Assembly: GCF_001280435.1 (NCBI RefSeq)
Contig: NZ_LBIP01000013.1
Coordinates: forward strand, 868,001-932,000
From: Mangrovimonas xylaniphaga
GTDB lineage: Bacteria > Bacteroidota > Bacteroidia > Flavobacteriales > Flavobacteriaceae
Length of the DNA: 64,000 nt
Direction: 5' to 3'
Within the stretch, counting starts at the first letter, position 1. Each line of letters starts with the position of its first letter. Both the position numbers and the translations under genes were made by a program. The notes beneath the pieces were generated by a model. That model was not told the DNA's origin and ran no database searches. It saw only the letters and a program-made list of their open reading frames with translations. Positions 45,583 to 54,539 of this stretch are shown here, one piece after another.

Positions 45583-46677
45583 CTAGCTTTTTACATCCAA
45601 AGCATCACGAAGTGCATTTCCAATAAGCATAAATGCCATTACCAAGATCATGATGCACACTCCTGGGATCAAGGCCAAATATGGCTTTCCTAAAATAATA
45701 TAATTGTAATGGTCCTTAATCATGCCTCCCCAACTAGGCATAGGCGGTTGCGCACCAATTCCCAAAAAACTCAAACCACTCTCAATTAATATAGCCGCTG
45801 CAAAGTTAGCTGCAGAAATCACGATAATTGGCGCCATGATATTAGGCAAAATATGTCTGGAAATGATTCTAAAATCTGTATACCCTAAAGCTCTTGCCGC
45901 TGTTACATATTGCATTTCCTTCACACCTATCACCTGTCCCCTTACCACACGAGCCACCTCCACCCACATGGTCAATCCAACCGCAATAAACACTTGCCAA
46001 AAGCCCTTTCCCAAGGTCAAGGTAATCGCGATTACTAAAAGTAACGTTGGGATAGACCAAGTAACATTTATGAGCCACATAATTACAGCGTCTATTTTCC
46101 CTCCAAAATAACCAGCAATACTTCCCATGAAAATTCCAATAATCAAAGAAATAAACACCGCTACAAAGCCTATAAAAAATGAAATACGAGAACCGATTAA
46201 AATTCTACTCAACAAATCCCTTCCATATTTATCGGTTCCGAAAAGAAAACGGCGCTCCTTTATATAAGGGAGATATTCATTGGCGGGAAATTTATTCAAC
46301 GGAATTTCTTTAACGATGCCTTCAAGCCCATCCGAAGCGTATTCGGTATATACCAAACGGTCATCGACGACTTCGTAAGCTGAAATAGAGACTTCAGAAT
46401 CGGCATTTTGCACTCCAAAAAACGCTTTAGAAAACCAAGACTGATTGGATTGAACTTCCGAAGGAATGGTAAGCATGGTCACCTTGAATCCAGGCTTCTT
46501 CGAATGAATAGCCAAATGCATCTGATTGGCACTTTGACTTTCATCGGGTGCCAATACATAGGCAAACACAGCAATAAGTCCTATTATAATGACCACACCC
46601 AAACTTAAAACGCCCCAAAAGTTACTTTTGAACTTTTGGAGCGCCAATTGAGATAATGAGTTATTATGTATACTCAC
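45583..46677 (-). CDS. ABC transporter permease, dipeptide/oligopeptide type (OppC/DppC)
   Basis: This 364-residue inner-membrane permease has an N-terminal helix (about 20-45), a periplasmic part of about 100 residues, then RFLFGTDKYGRDLLSRILIGSRISF and five further helices. The EAA loop, which contacts the ATPase, is ARALGYTDFRIISRHILPNIMAPI. It starts at a GTG 5 bp behind the tail-specific protease gene. The partner OppB and ATPase genes are not next to it; in Bacteroidota these permeases often stand apart. It probably imports peptides. Confidence 0.88.
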   Translation of the reverse strand: MSIHNNSLSQLALQKFKSNFWGVLSLGVVIIIGLIAVFAYVLAPDESQSANQMHLAIHSKKPGFKVTMLTIPSEVQSNQSWFSKAFFGVQNADSEVSISAYEVVDDRLVYTEYASDGLEGIVKEIPLNKFPANEYLPYIKERRFLFGTDKYGRDLLSRILIGSRISFFIGFVAVFISLIIGIFMGSIAGYFGGKIDAVIMWLINVTWSIPTLLLVIAITLTLGKGFWQVFIAVGLTMWVEVARVVRGQVIGVKEMQYVTAARALGYTDFRIISRHILPNIMAPIIVISAANFAAAILIESGLSFLGIGAQPPMPSWGGMIKDHYNYIILGKPYLALIPGVCIMILVMAFMLIGNALRDALDVKS

Positions 46678-46682
46678 CTATA

Positions 46683-48869
46683 TTAATCTTTTACTGTCGC
46701 AACTTTGGTTTTAACATCGTATGTCATTTTCAAGTCATTCAAGACATGAATTGCCTCTTCAATATATACATCCTGACTTAAATTTTCATGCCAACGCTCT
46801 CTTTTCTCTTTTAATACAGTATCCTTTGCCATAAGCTCCTGCTCATAAGGAAGGGAATTAAAGGTAAGATCTGTTTTGTAATCCGAAATCTTTTCAAAAC
46901 GCTTCGCCTCTTCTTCGTTAAGTTTTAATTCCGCTTTGTACTTATCGTAGTTAAGCGAATATACTTCCTGATCTCTAATTTTCTTCACCCATTGCGCATT
47001 GGCATCAATCAACTTTAATTGCTCATTGTTGGCCATACGCTCTTTACTTTGCTTGATGGTTACATCATAATCGTAATAATTCTTCCAAACATCATAATCA
47101 ACCGCATCAATCTTATCCCAAGCCAAAGGATTTTCTTGATCTTTCTCTCCTATATTGATATAACTATATCTGTCCGGCACAACCACATCACTTTTAACAC
47201 CTTCTAATTGCGTAGAACCTCCATTTATTCTGTAGAATTTTTGGGTGGTGAATTTCAAGGCTCCCATATCGCCACTTGAACTGTTTCTCACCATACGGTT
47301 AAGGTCCAATACATTTTGAACGGTTCCTTTACCATAGGTTTGTTTACTTCCAATAATGATGGCACGTTTGTAATCTTGCATTGCCGCCGCTAAAATCTCG
47401 GAAGCAGACGCTGAAAGCTCATTTACCAATACAACCAAAGGACCATCCCAAACAATAGATTTATCCCTATCATTAAGCACTTCTTTCTCTTCCCCTGCAG
47501 TTTTCACTTGCACAACTGGACCATCCTTAATGAACAATCCAACCATATCTACCACAGTCTGTAGAGAACCACCTCCGTTATTTCTTAAATCCAACACAAG
47601 TCCTTGTGCACCGGCATCTTTCAGTCTAATCACCTCCTTTTTAATATCAGAAGCTGCGTTTCTTTTATTGTAGTCTTCAAAATCAACATAAAACTTCGGC
47701 AAATTGATTACCCCAAAAGTTTTCCCGTCCTTTTCAACCGTAGAAGACTTAGCATAAGTTTCTTCGATTTCTACCACATCACGAGTTATGGTGATATCTT
47801 CAACGGTACCGTCAACTTTTTTAAGCGTAAGGGTTACTTTGGTTCCTTTAGGGCCTTTTATAAATTTAATCGCATCGTCTAAACGCATTCCAATAATACT
47901 AAGCGCATCCTTCTCACCTTCCTGTCTTACTTTCATGATTTGATCTCCTACTTCCAACTTATTTTGTCTCCATGCAGGTCCTCCACTGATGATTTCATTT
48001 ACGATGATGGCATCCATTTTCTTTTGTAATCTCGCTCCAATACCTTCAAAATTTCCAGACATGGCCACGTCAAAACGATCCTTCTCCTCAGGCGCAAAGT
48101 AGAATGTATGAGGATCAAACTCTTCAACAATAGCATTAATGTAAACAGAGAACCAATCCTCACGTTGTCTGTCATTTATAAACTCATGAAGTTCGTCTAA
48201 AGAGCTAAGTGTTGCCTCTCTAGCCTCTTGCTCCATTTGAGCTTTGGTTTTTATTTCCTTTTTCTCGACTGAAACATCCTTATCACTTTCAGTTTCTCCT
48301 GAGAAATCTGTCTCCCATTCTTTATGAACTGCTCCACCTTCCTGTTCTGTAACCAAATTGTCATAGTTGGCAATAGTTGAGAATTTCAACAATTTTCTCC
48401 AACGCTCTTTCATTTCCTTTTTGGAAGTCACATATGGCATAGAATCGTAATCTGTAGAAATTTCCTCATCGACAGAAAAATCAAAAGGCTGCGCCAATAC
48501 TTCTTTGTAAATGTCTTCAGATTCTTTGATACGTTGCAATAAACGCTCATGTGTCAAGTTGAAAAATGACACATCATACACCTTGATTTGATCATCCAAT
48601 TTATCCTTGTAAAGCATAAATTCCTTGATGTCTGATTCATAAAAATAACGCTTGAAAGGATCTAGTTGTTTCAGATAATCTTCAAAGACCTGTTCTGAAA
48701 ATTCATCGTTAATATCTTTAGGTTGAAAATGTCCATTTTCCAACACGTAACTAATCAACTGTACTAGCAATCTATCTTTATTCGGGTCGTCAAAAGTCTT
48801 GGTTGTAAAGCTACAAGACGCAAAGGCCAAGAGCAAAACCAACAATAAAAGCTTATAATTCCTTCTCAT
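46683..48869 (-). CDS. prc: Carboxy-terminal (tail-specific) processing protease, lipoprotein
   Basis: This S41 family serine protease is 728 residues from the ATG at 48869; an ATG six codons earlier would spoil the signal peptide. The start MRRNYKLLLLVLLLAFASC is a lipoprotein signal with Cys19. After a helical N-domain come a PDZ domain (around MRLDDAIKFIKGPKGTKVTLTLKK) and the protease core with LVNELSASASEILAAAMQDYKRAIIIGSKQ, which supplies the Ser and Lys of the dyad. A C-terminal Tsp-type helical domain follows. Tsp proteases trim periplasmic proteins and wall hydrolases. It is divergent from surE. Confidence 0.93.
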   Translation of the reverse strand: MRRNYKLLLLVLLLAFASCSFTTKTFDDPNKDRLLVQLISYVLENGHFQPKDINDEFSEQVFEDYLKQLDPFKRYFYESDIKEFMLYKDKLDDQIKVYDVSFFNLTHERLLQRIKESEDIYKEVLAQPFDFSVDEEISTDYDSMPYVTSKKEMKERWRKLLKFSTIANYDNLVTEQEGGAVHKEWETDFSGETESDKDVSVEKKEIKTKAQMEQEAREATLSSLDELHEFINDRQREDWFSVYINAIVEEFDPHTFYFAPEEKDRFDVAMSGNFEGIGARLQKKMDAIIVNEIISGGPAWRQNKLEVGDQIMKVRQEGEKDALSIIGMRLDDAIKFIKGPKGTKVTLTLKKVDGTVEDITITRDVVEIEETYAKSSTVEKDGKTFGVINLPKFYVDFEDYNKRNAASDIKKEVIRLKDAGAQGLVLDLRNNGGGSLQTVVDMVGLFIKDGPVVQVKTAGEEKEVLNDRDKSIVWDGPLVVLVNELSASASEILAAAMQDYKRAIIIGSKQTYGKGTVQNVLDLNRMVRNSSSGDMGALKFTTQKFYRINGGSTQLEGVKSDVVVPDRYSYINIGEKDQENPLAWDKIDAVDYDVWKNYYDYDVTIKQSKERMANNEQLKLIDANAQWVKKIRDQEVYSLNYDKYKAELKLNEEEAKRFEKISDYKTDLTFNSLPYEQELMAKDTVLKEKRERWHENLSQDVYIEEAIHVLNDLKMTYDVKTKVATVKD

Positions 48870-49025
48870 GATTCTATAAAATTGCATACTTTATTTTTCA
48901 CTAAAGTAAAAGAAAAAACTATGCCATAGAAACCGAAGGCTACTAATTTTTTGTTAAACCAGAATTTACGGGAGTTTCCAGATGATTTTATGTAATTTAG
49001 TATTTTGAAAAAAAGTAAACCTTTC

Positions 49026-49802
49026 ATGACAAAAAAACCGCTCATTTTAGTCACTAACGACGATGGCATTACCGCCCCAGGAATACGAACTTTAATCAGT
49101 ATTATGAACGAAATTGGCGAAGTAGTTGTGGTAGCCCCAGACAGCCCACAAAGCGGCATGGGACATGCCATTACTGTAAACTCGACCATTTTTGTTGAAA
49201 AAGTCGTAGTTGACAATGGTCCCCAAGCGGAATACAGCTGTTCAGGAACTCCAGCCGATTGTGTAAAACTGGCCAACCGCCAGATTTTAAAGCGCAAACC
49301 AGACCTTTGCGTATCGGGCATCAACCACGGCTCCAATTCATCCATAAATGTGATTTATTCAGGAACTATGAGTGCTGCCATTGAAGCCGGTGTAGAGGGA
49401 ATTCCCGCTATTGGGTTTTCGTTATTGGACTATAATTGGAATGCCAATTTTGAAGGTACCAAACGTTATATAAAAACCATTGTTGAGAATGTTTTGAAAG
49501 AAAAACTCCCTAAAGACGTGGTTCTCAATGTCAACCTCCCCAATTTACCAGAAAAGGAAATCAAGGGCATAAAGGTTTGTAGACAAGCCAGAGCCAATTG
49601 GGTGGAAGAATTTGACAAACGTCACAGTCCACAGGGAAGGGAGTACTATTGGTTAACGGGCAAATTTGTAAATTTGGACCATGGTGAAGACACGGATGAA
49701 TGGGCACTTGAGCACGGTTATGTTTCGGTAGTTCCCGTTCAGTTTGATTTAACGGCGCACCATTGTATTCAAAATTTAAACACTTGGAATTTTAATGATT
49801 AA
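49026..49802 (+). CDS. surE: 5'/3'-nucleotidase SurE
   Basis: This 258-residue metal-dependent phosphatase hydrolyses nucleoside monophosphates. Motifs are ILVTNDDGITAPGI (metal Asp pair near the start), GTPADCVKLA, SGINHGSN and YSGTMSAAIEA. A TTG seven codons upstream is in frame, but the ATG at 49026 yields the usual MTKKPLILVTNDDG start. It is the first gene of a plus-strand run: surE, a small membrane protein and lpxB, followed by a C40 lipoprotein and comEC. Confidence 0.94.
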   Translation: MTKKPLILVTNDDGITAPGIRTLISIMNEIGEVVVVAPDSPQSGMGHAITVNSTIFVEKVVVDNGPQAEYSCSGTPADCVKLANRQILKRKPDLCVSGINHGSNSSINVIYSGTMSAAIEAGVEGIPAIGFSLLDYNWNANFEGTKRYIKTIVENVLKEKLPKDVVLNVNLPNLPEKEIKGIKVCRQARANWVEEFDKRHSPQGREYYWLTGKFVNLDHGEDTDEWALEHGYVSVVPVQFDLTAHHCIQNLNTWNFND

Positions 49803-50079
49803 AAAAGAAGTTATCATTGGTCTTGTAACTGGATTTGCGGCCAATTTTTTAGGACTGTTATTGGCAGTCTACATTTTTGGAAACGGAGAAGGCTTTTCAA
49901 CCACAATCAACCAAGCCATGGCTGAAGGTTTTTTTAGTAAATTAGTGAGTATAGGAGCTATCCTAAACTTAGTTGCCTTTTTTATTTTCATCAAAAAGAA
50001 ACAAGATTACAGAGCAAGAGGTGTGTTACTTGCCACCATACTTGTAGCTGTATTTACATTTTTATTAAAATTTTGGTAA
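49795..50079 (+). CDS. Small membrane protein of unknown function
   Basis: This 94-residue protein has three predicted membrane helices (about 5-25, 47-63 and 74-92) separated by short polar loops, and no cysteine. No family is recognised. It overlaps the surE 3' end by 8 bp and is followed 7 bp later by lpxB, so it is surely expressed with both. A link to envelope or lipid A synthesis is suggested only by this position. Confidence 0.75.
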   Translation: MIKKEVIIGLVTGFAANFLGLLLAVYIFGNGEGFSTTINQAMAEGFFSKLVSIGAILNLVAFFIFIKKKQDYRARGVLLATILVAVFTFLLKFW

Positions 50080-50086
50080 TTCTAGG

Positions 50087-51199
50087 ATGAAATACTACAT
50101 CATTGCAGGAGAAGCCTCGGGAGATCTTCATGGATCCAACCTAATGAAAGCATTGTCTCAATTGGATGTCAATGCCGAATTCAGGTTTTGGGGAGGGGAT
50201 TTAATGCAGCAAGTGAGCGGTAATTTAGTAAAGCACTACAAAGACTTGGCCTTTATGGGTTTTGCCGAAGTAGTAATGAATTTGCGCACCATTGCCAACA
50301 ACCTGTCCTTTTGCAAAAAAGATATTGAAGCCTACCAGCCAGATACCATCATTTTTATTGACTACCCTGGATTCAACATGCGCATTGCCAAATGGGCCAA
50401 GGACAAAGGGATTAGAACCCAATATTACATTTCGCCACAAATTTGGGCCTGGAAAGAAAATAGAATCCATGCCATAAAACGCGATGTGGACAACATGTAT
50501 GTCATCCTCCCTTTTGAAAAGGATTTTTACAAAAAACATGAATACAAAGTTGAATTTGTAGGCCATCCACTAATTGACGCCATCAATGATCGCACACAGG
50601 TGGACGAGTATATTTTTAGGGCAGAACACGGACTTACAGATAAGCCTATTATAGCCTTACTACCGGGAAGCAGAAAACAGGAAATCAAAAAAATGCTTTC
50701 GGTAATGCTTAGTGTGGTTGATGATTTTCCAGAGTACCAATTTGTAATTGCTGGCGCACCCAGCCAAGAACGTAGCTTTTATCAAGGTTTCATCAAAAAG
50801 GCCAATGTAGCCTTTGTGAGCAACGAAACCTACGATTTGCTTAGTGTGTCCTATGCCGCATTGGTAACTTCAGGTACTGCCACTTTGGAAACAGCACTGT
50901 TTAAAGTTCCGGAAGTGGTGTGCTACAAAGGAAGTTGGCTTTCCTACCAAATAGGGAAACGATTGGTAAAGCACATCAAATACATCTCTTTAGTTAACTT
51001 GATCATGGACAAGGAGGTGGTCACCGAGCTTATTCAAAACGATTTTAGTTCTACCCGATTAAAAAATGAACTGAACAGCATCCTTGATGATTATGAGCGC
51101 GTAAAATTCTTCTTGGATTATTACGATCTAGAGAAAAAATTGGGAGGAAAAGGAGCAAGTCAAAATACTGCAGAATTGATTTTTAAGGATATAACTTAA
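50087..51199 (+). CDS. lpxB: Lipid-A-disaccharide synthase
   Basis: This 370-residue GT19 enzyme joins UDP-2,3-diacylglucosamine and lipid X into the lipid A disaccharide at the inner membrane. It starts KYYIIAGEASGDLHGSNLM, the LpxB signature, and continues with RFWGGDLM, FIDYPGFNMRIAKWAK, YISPQIWAWKENR and LLPGSRKQEIKKML, all family-conserved. Its presence shows the cell makes lipopolysaccharide-type lipid A, in keeping with the surface glycan locus. Confidence 0.95.
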   Translation: MKYYIIAGEASGDLHGSNLMKALSQLDVNAEFRFWGGDLMQQVSGNLVKHYKDLAFMGFAEVVMNLRTIANNLSFCKKDIEAYQPDTIIFIDYPGFNMRIAKWAKDKGIRTQYYISPQIWAWKENRIHAIKRDVDNMYVILPFEKDFYKKHEYKVEFVGHPLIDAINDRTQVDEYIFRAEHGLTDKPIIALLPGSRKQEIKKMLSVMLSVVDDFPEYQFVIAGAPSQERSFYQGFIKKANVAFVSNETYDLLSVSYAALVTSGTATLETALFKVPEVVCYKGSWLSYQIGKRLVKHIKYISLVNLIMDKEVVTELIQNDFSSTRLKNELNSILDDYERVKFFLDYYDLEKKLGGKGASQNTAELIFKDIT

Positions 51200-51331
51200 A
51201 TCAGGAAATCTTTGTAATAGCAAAAAAGGAATAAGATTTAAACTAAAAAATTTCATTTGAAAAGAATTTTATGTTTCACTCTCTTTCAGTTTAGGAGAAA
51301 TTGATATTTTTAAAAAATTAAAAGTCCCTGA

Positions 51332-51832
51332 ATGAAAAAAATTGCCCTTTTATTAATTCTCCTTATCAGTTTCAGTAGTTGTAAATCTTCCAAACGCGCT
51401 AAAAACAGCGCTCCAAAAACAACCAAAACCACAAAAGCTACCGACTCAAAAACTGCCGATAAAATTGTGAAATACGCCATGCAGTTTGATGGCGTAAGAT
51501 ACAAATATGGAGGAACTACAAAAAAGGGAATGGACTGCTCTGGCTTGGTAACTACTGTTTTTCAAAGTGAGAACATTCAATTACCAAGGACCACCAGTTC
51601 GATGGCCACAACTGGAGATTGGATTGATCTAAAAGAAGTTCAAAAAGGAGATTTACTATTTTTTGCCACAAGTAAAAACAGCCGAAAAGTCAACCATGTT
51701 GCTTTAGTCACTGAAGCAAGGGGAGACTACGTAGAATTCATCCACGCCAGCACCAGTAAAGGGGTTATCATTTCAAATTTAGCCGAACGTTATTGGTATT
51801 ATGCTTTTGTTCAAGCTCGCAGAGTCTTATAA
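51332..51832 (+). CDS. NlpC/P60 family (C40) peptidase, lipoprotein
   Basis: This 166-residue predicted lipoprotein has a signal ending at Cys17 (LISFSSC) and a Lys/Thr-rich linker to about residue 42. An NlpC/P60 domain follows, with catalytic Cys69 in MDCSGLV, His122 in VNHVALV and a third polar residue His138 in EFIHAS. Such enzymes cleave D-Glu-mDAP bonds in peptidoglycan stem peptides, which agrees with the mDAP-type MurE here. It is 133 bp behind lpxB and 27 bp before the comEC ATG. Confidence 0.9.
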   Translation: MKKIALLLILLISFSSCKSSKRAKNSAPKTTKTTKATDSKTADKIVKYAMQFDGVRYKYGGTTKKGMDCSGLVTTVFQSENIQLPRTTSSMATTGDWIDLKEVQKGDLLFFATSKNSRKVNHVALVTEARGDYVEFIHASTSKGVIISNLAERYWYYAFVQARRVL

Positions 51833-51858
51833 TTTGTTAAAATTTGGCAACTTTCAGT

Positions 51859-53898
51859 ATGAAGTTACTAAATTTCATCATCATTAAACTTACAGTTTGC
51901 CTTATTTTGGGCATTGTAACTTCCTATTTCCTCCATATCCCTTTTCATATTGCTACTTGCACTACTTTTTTGGGACTTCTTCTACTTTTTATACTCTATC
52001 GAATTTCCAAATCCAAATTTCAACAAAACATATGGTTTGGCGCAACGGTACTTTTAACGACTTTCTTTTTAGGTTCTTTTACCTACCATCTTCATGACCA
52101 AAAGAATTTCAAAAGGCATTATTCCCAACACACAAAAAACACCGAAACAAAATCGTCCTTGTTATCTCTCAGGGTTAGAGAACAACTAAAAACTGGGATG
52201 TATCATGACAAATATGTTGTAGACCTTATTAAAATTGATTCCATTCCAGTTCAAGGAAAAACCTTACTGAATGTACAGATTGATTCTCTTTCCTCACCTT
52301 TCAAAGTTGATGATATTATTGTAACGCAATCAACTTTAAAAGCCATCATCCCTCCTTTAAACCCAAATCAATTTGACTATAAGGCGTATTTAGAGAAACA
52401 ATCCATTTATCATCAGTTATTTACAAGCAACCAAGAGATTTTCACCCTAAACTCAAAACCATATACCTTACTTGGATATGCTGCAAGCATCAGGGAGCAC
52501 ATCTTAAGGAAATTAAGAAACACCCATCTTGAAAAGGACGACTTTGCCATGCTAAGCGCCCTTTTGTTGGGGCAACGACAAAACATAGACCCTATAACTT
52601 ATGAGCAATTCACCAATGCGGGGGTTATTCATATTTTGGCAATTTCGGGTTTACATATAGGAATCATTCTTTTGATACTAAATTTGGTTTTAAAACCCCT
52701 TGATTACATGCCCAGAGGGCGCTTTTATAAAACCATTCTTATTTTGATCATGCTTTGGGGCTTTGTTATCATCACTGGACTCTCTGCTTCAGTAACCCGC
52801 GCTGTGACAATGTTTAGTGTTCTAGCTATAGGTATGAACCTTAAACGCCCAAGCAATATCTACAATAGTATTGCCGTTTCTGTGTTCATTCTTCTACTCT
52901 TTAAACCTTTATTCATTTTTGATGTTGGTTTTCAATTAAGTTATTTAGCCGTAATTGCTATTGTCTCCATACAACCACTGCTTTCCAAGGTTTACAAACC
53001 AAAAACTAAATTTGACAAATTGCACTGGAATATAATTACTGTAACCATAGCTGCCCAAATTGGAGTCCTGCCTTTAAGCATCTACTACTTCCATCAATTC
53101 CCTTTACTCTTCTTTGTATCAAATTTGCTTGTAATCCCTATTTTAGGACTCGTCCTAGGCCTAGGACTCCTAATAATCATTCTATCACTTTTAAACACCT
53201 CAAACAGCCTTTTTACGGAAGCATTCCATTATTTGATAACATACATGCAATCTGTGATTGCTTGGACTGCTGATAAAGAAGATTTGATCATCAGGAACAT
53301 TCCCTTAAGTGCTTTTATGGTTCTTGCTTTTTACTTATTAATCATATCAACAGTCAGACTTTTCGGAAAGAGAAGTTTGCGGCGTCTTTCATGGCTAATG
53401 GCATCTGTAATTTTATTACAAATAACATTCATCTACAACAAACACAAATCACATAAGGACGCATTTATAATCTTTCATAAAAATAGAAGCAGTATTCTAG
53501 GTTTACATAAAATCAACCAAATTAGCATACACCATAACTTAGACCCGACAAATATTTCACAAGAAAAAATATTGCAAAACTATGCGGTTGAAAATTTCGT
53601 TTCCAAAATTGAAGTAGCTTCTATTAAAGACCTATACATGATCAACGACAAGCTTTTGTTGGTAATTGATAGTTTGGGAGCCTACAATGTACCCCATTTC
53701 CGGCCTCATTTTATCCTTTTAAGAAATTCACCAAAGATTAACCTTAAGCGATTGATCGATTCCATTCATCCTAAATACATCATTGCAGATGGGAGCAATT
53801 ACAAATCTTACATTGAAACTTGGGAAGCGACCTGCCAAAAAGAAAAGCTCCCTTTTCACCATACAGGCAAAAAGGGAGCTTTTATAATCACAGACTAA
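51859..53898 (+). CDS. comEC: ComEC/Rec2-type DNA uptake channel protein
   Basis: This 679-residue inner-membrane protein (ATG at 51859; TTG at 51844 less likely) would carry single-stranded DNA across the membrane during natural transformation. It has N-terminal helices, a DUF4131-like beta part (about 100-200) and the competence domain with HILAISGLHIGIILLILNL and ITGLSASVTRAVTMF. About 150 residues follow the last helix. In Bacillus a beta-lactamase-like domain stands here; the remnant lacks the HxHxDH motif and keeps only strand-like segments (PKYIIADGSNYKSYIE). A terminator hairpin is embedded in the last codons. Confidence 0.9.
   Translation: MKLLNFIIIKLTVCLILGIVTSYFLHIPFHIATCTTFLGLLLLFILYRISKSKFQQNIWFGATVLLTTFFLGSFTYHLHDQKNFKRHYSQHTKNTETKSSLLSLRVREQLKTGMYHDKYVVDLIKIDSIPVQGKTLLNVQIDSLSSPFKVDDIIVTQSTLKAIIPPLNPNQFDYKAYLEKQSIYHQLFTSNQEIFTLNSKPYTLLGYAASIREHILRKLRNTHLEKDDFAMLSALLLGQRQNIDPITYEQFTNAGVIHILAISGLHIGIILLILNLVLKPLDYMPRGRFYKTILILIMLWGFVIITGLSASVTRAVTMFSVLAIGMNLKRPSNIYNSIAVSVFILLLFKPLFIFDVGFQLSYLAVIAIVSIQPLLSKVYKPKTKFDKLHWNIITVTIAAQIGVLPLSIYYFHQFPLLFFVSNLLVIPILGLVLGLGLLIIILSLLNTSNSLFTEAFHYLITYMQSVIAWTADKEDLIIRNIPLSAFMVLAFYLLIISTVRLFGKRSLRRLSWLMASVILLQITFIYNKHKSHKDAFIIFHKNRSSILGLHKINQISIHHNLDPTNISQEKILQNYAVENFVSKIEVASIKDLYMINDKLLLVIDSLGAYNVPHFRPHFILLRNSPKINLKRLIDSIHPKYIIADGSNYKSYIETWEATCQKEKLPFHHTGKKGAFIITD
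53843..53883. terminator. Bidirectional terminator hairpin inside the 3' end of comEC
   Basis: AAAAGCTCCCTTTT (53843-53856) and AAAAGGGAGCTTTT (53870-53883) form a perfect 14-bp stem with a 13-nt loop. On the minus strand it is followed by CTTTTTGG, suiting the thioredoxin-like gene that ends at 53904. On the plus strand it serves comEC. The hairpin lies within coding sequence. Confidence 0.75.
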
Positions 53899-53903
53899 AT
53901 ATT

Positions 53904-54452
53904 TTATCCTTTAAATTCTGGTGCAAAAGCATTGTAATATTCATTAAAATCCTCTTGAGAATTCATATTTACATGGTCATTGTTATGAAACAATTTTAAG
54001 TACAACTCCAATTGTTGCGGTTTCTGATATCCTCTAATTGGAGCCAAAATTTTCCCTTCTTCATCAAAGAACACTACAGTTGGGTAGGCACTCACTTGCA
54101 GATATAACGTTAACTCATGTACACCATTCCTACGATTTGTCAGAGCAGGGTCATAATTCTTATTGGAAAATGTTTTACCATCATAATTAACAGTTTCATT
54201 TCCCTCCGCATTAAATTTAACAGCGTAATAATTTTCATTCACATACTTAACCACATCAGAATTATGAAAGGTGTTTTTATCCAACATTTTACATGGACCA
54301 CACCAATTGGTATACACATCCATCATAATCTTTTTGGGGTTCTTTTTTTGTAATTGAAGTGCTTCATCCAAGCTAATCCAATTAATTTCCTGGGCAATGC
54401 TACTTACAGAAGTCAACAGAGCCAATAGTACAATATATCCTAGTTTCTTCAT
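53904..54452 (-). CDS. Periplasmic thioredoxin-fold protein
   Basis: This 182-residue protein has a Sec signal peptide (about 1-20, ending SSIAQ) and a thioredoxin domain with the redox site CGPC (51-54) in VYTNWCGPCKMLDKN. The cis-Pro is in SAYPTVVFFDEEG. It resembles the DUF255/thioredoxin_7-type disulfide reductases of Bacteroidota, which act in the periplasm on cytochrome maturation or protein disulfides; the partner is unknown. It stands alone between two terminators. Confidence 0.88.
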   Translation of the reverse strand: MKKLGYIVLLALLTSVSSIAQEINWISLDEALQLQKKNPKKIMMDVYTNWCGPCKMLDKNTFHNSDVVKYVNENYYAVKFNAEGNETVNYDGKTFSNKNYDPALTNRRNGVHELTLYLQVSAYPTVVFFDEEGKILAPIRGYQKPQQLELYLKLFHNNDHVNMNSQEDFNEYYNAFAPEFKG

Positions 54453-54488
54453 AAATCCTTTGTTGTATTAATTCGTTGTAACTTACAA

Positions 54489-54514
54489 AAAATGCTCCTC
54501 GTAAGGAGCATTTT
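54489..54514 (-). terminator. Terminator after the 702-residue peptide transporter
   Basis: AAAATGCTCCT and AGGAGCATTTT form an 11-bp stem with a 4-nt loop. On the minus strand a short T-run follows. It separates the transporter at 54540 from the thioredoxin-like gene downstream. Confidence 0.85.
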
Positions 54515-54539
54515 ACAGGTAATTTAACTTTTTTATCGA

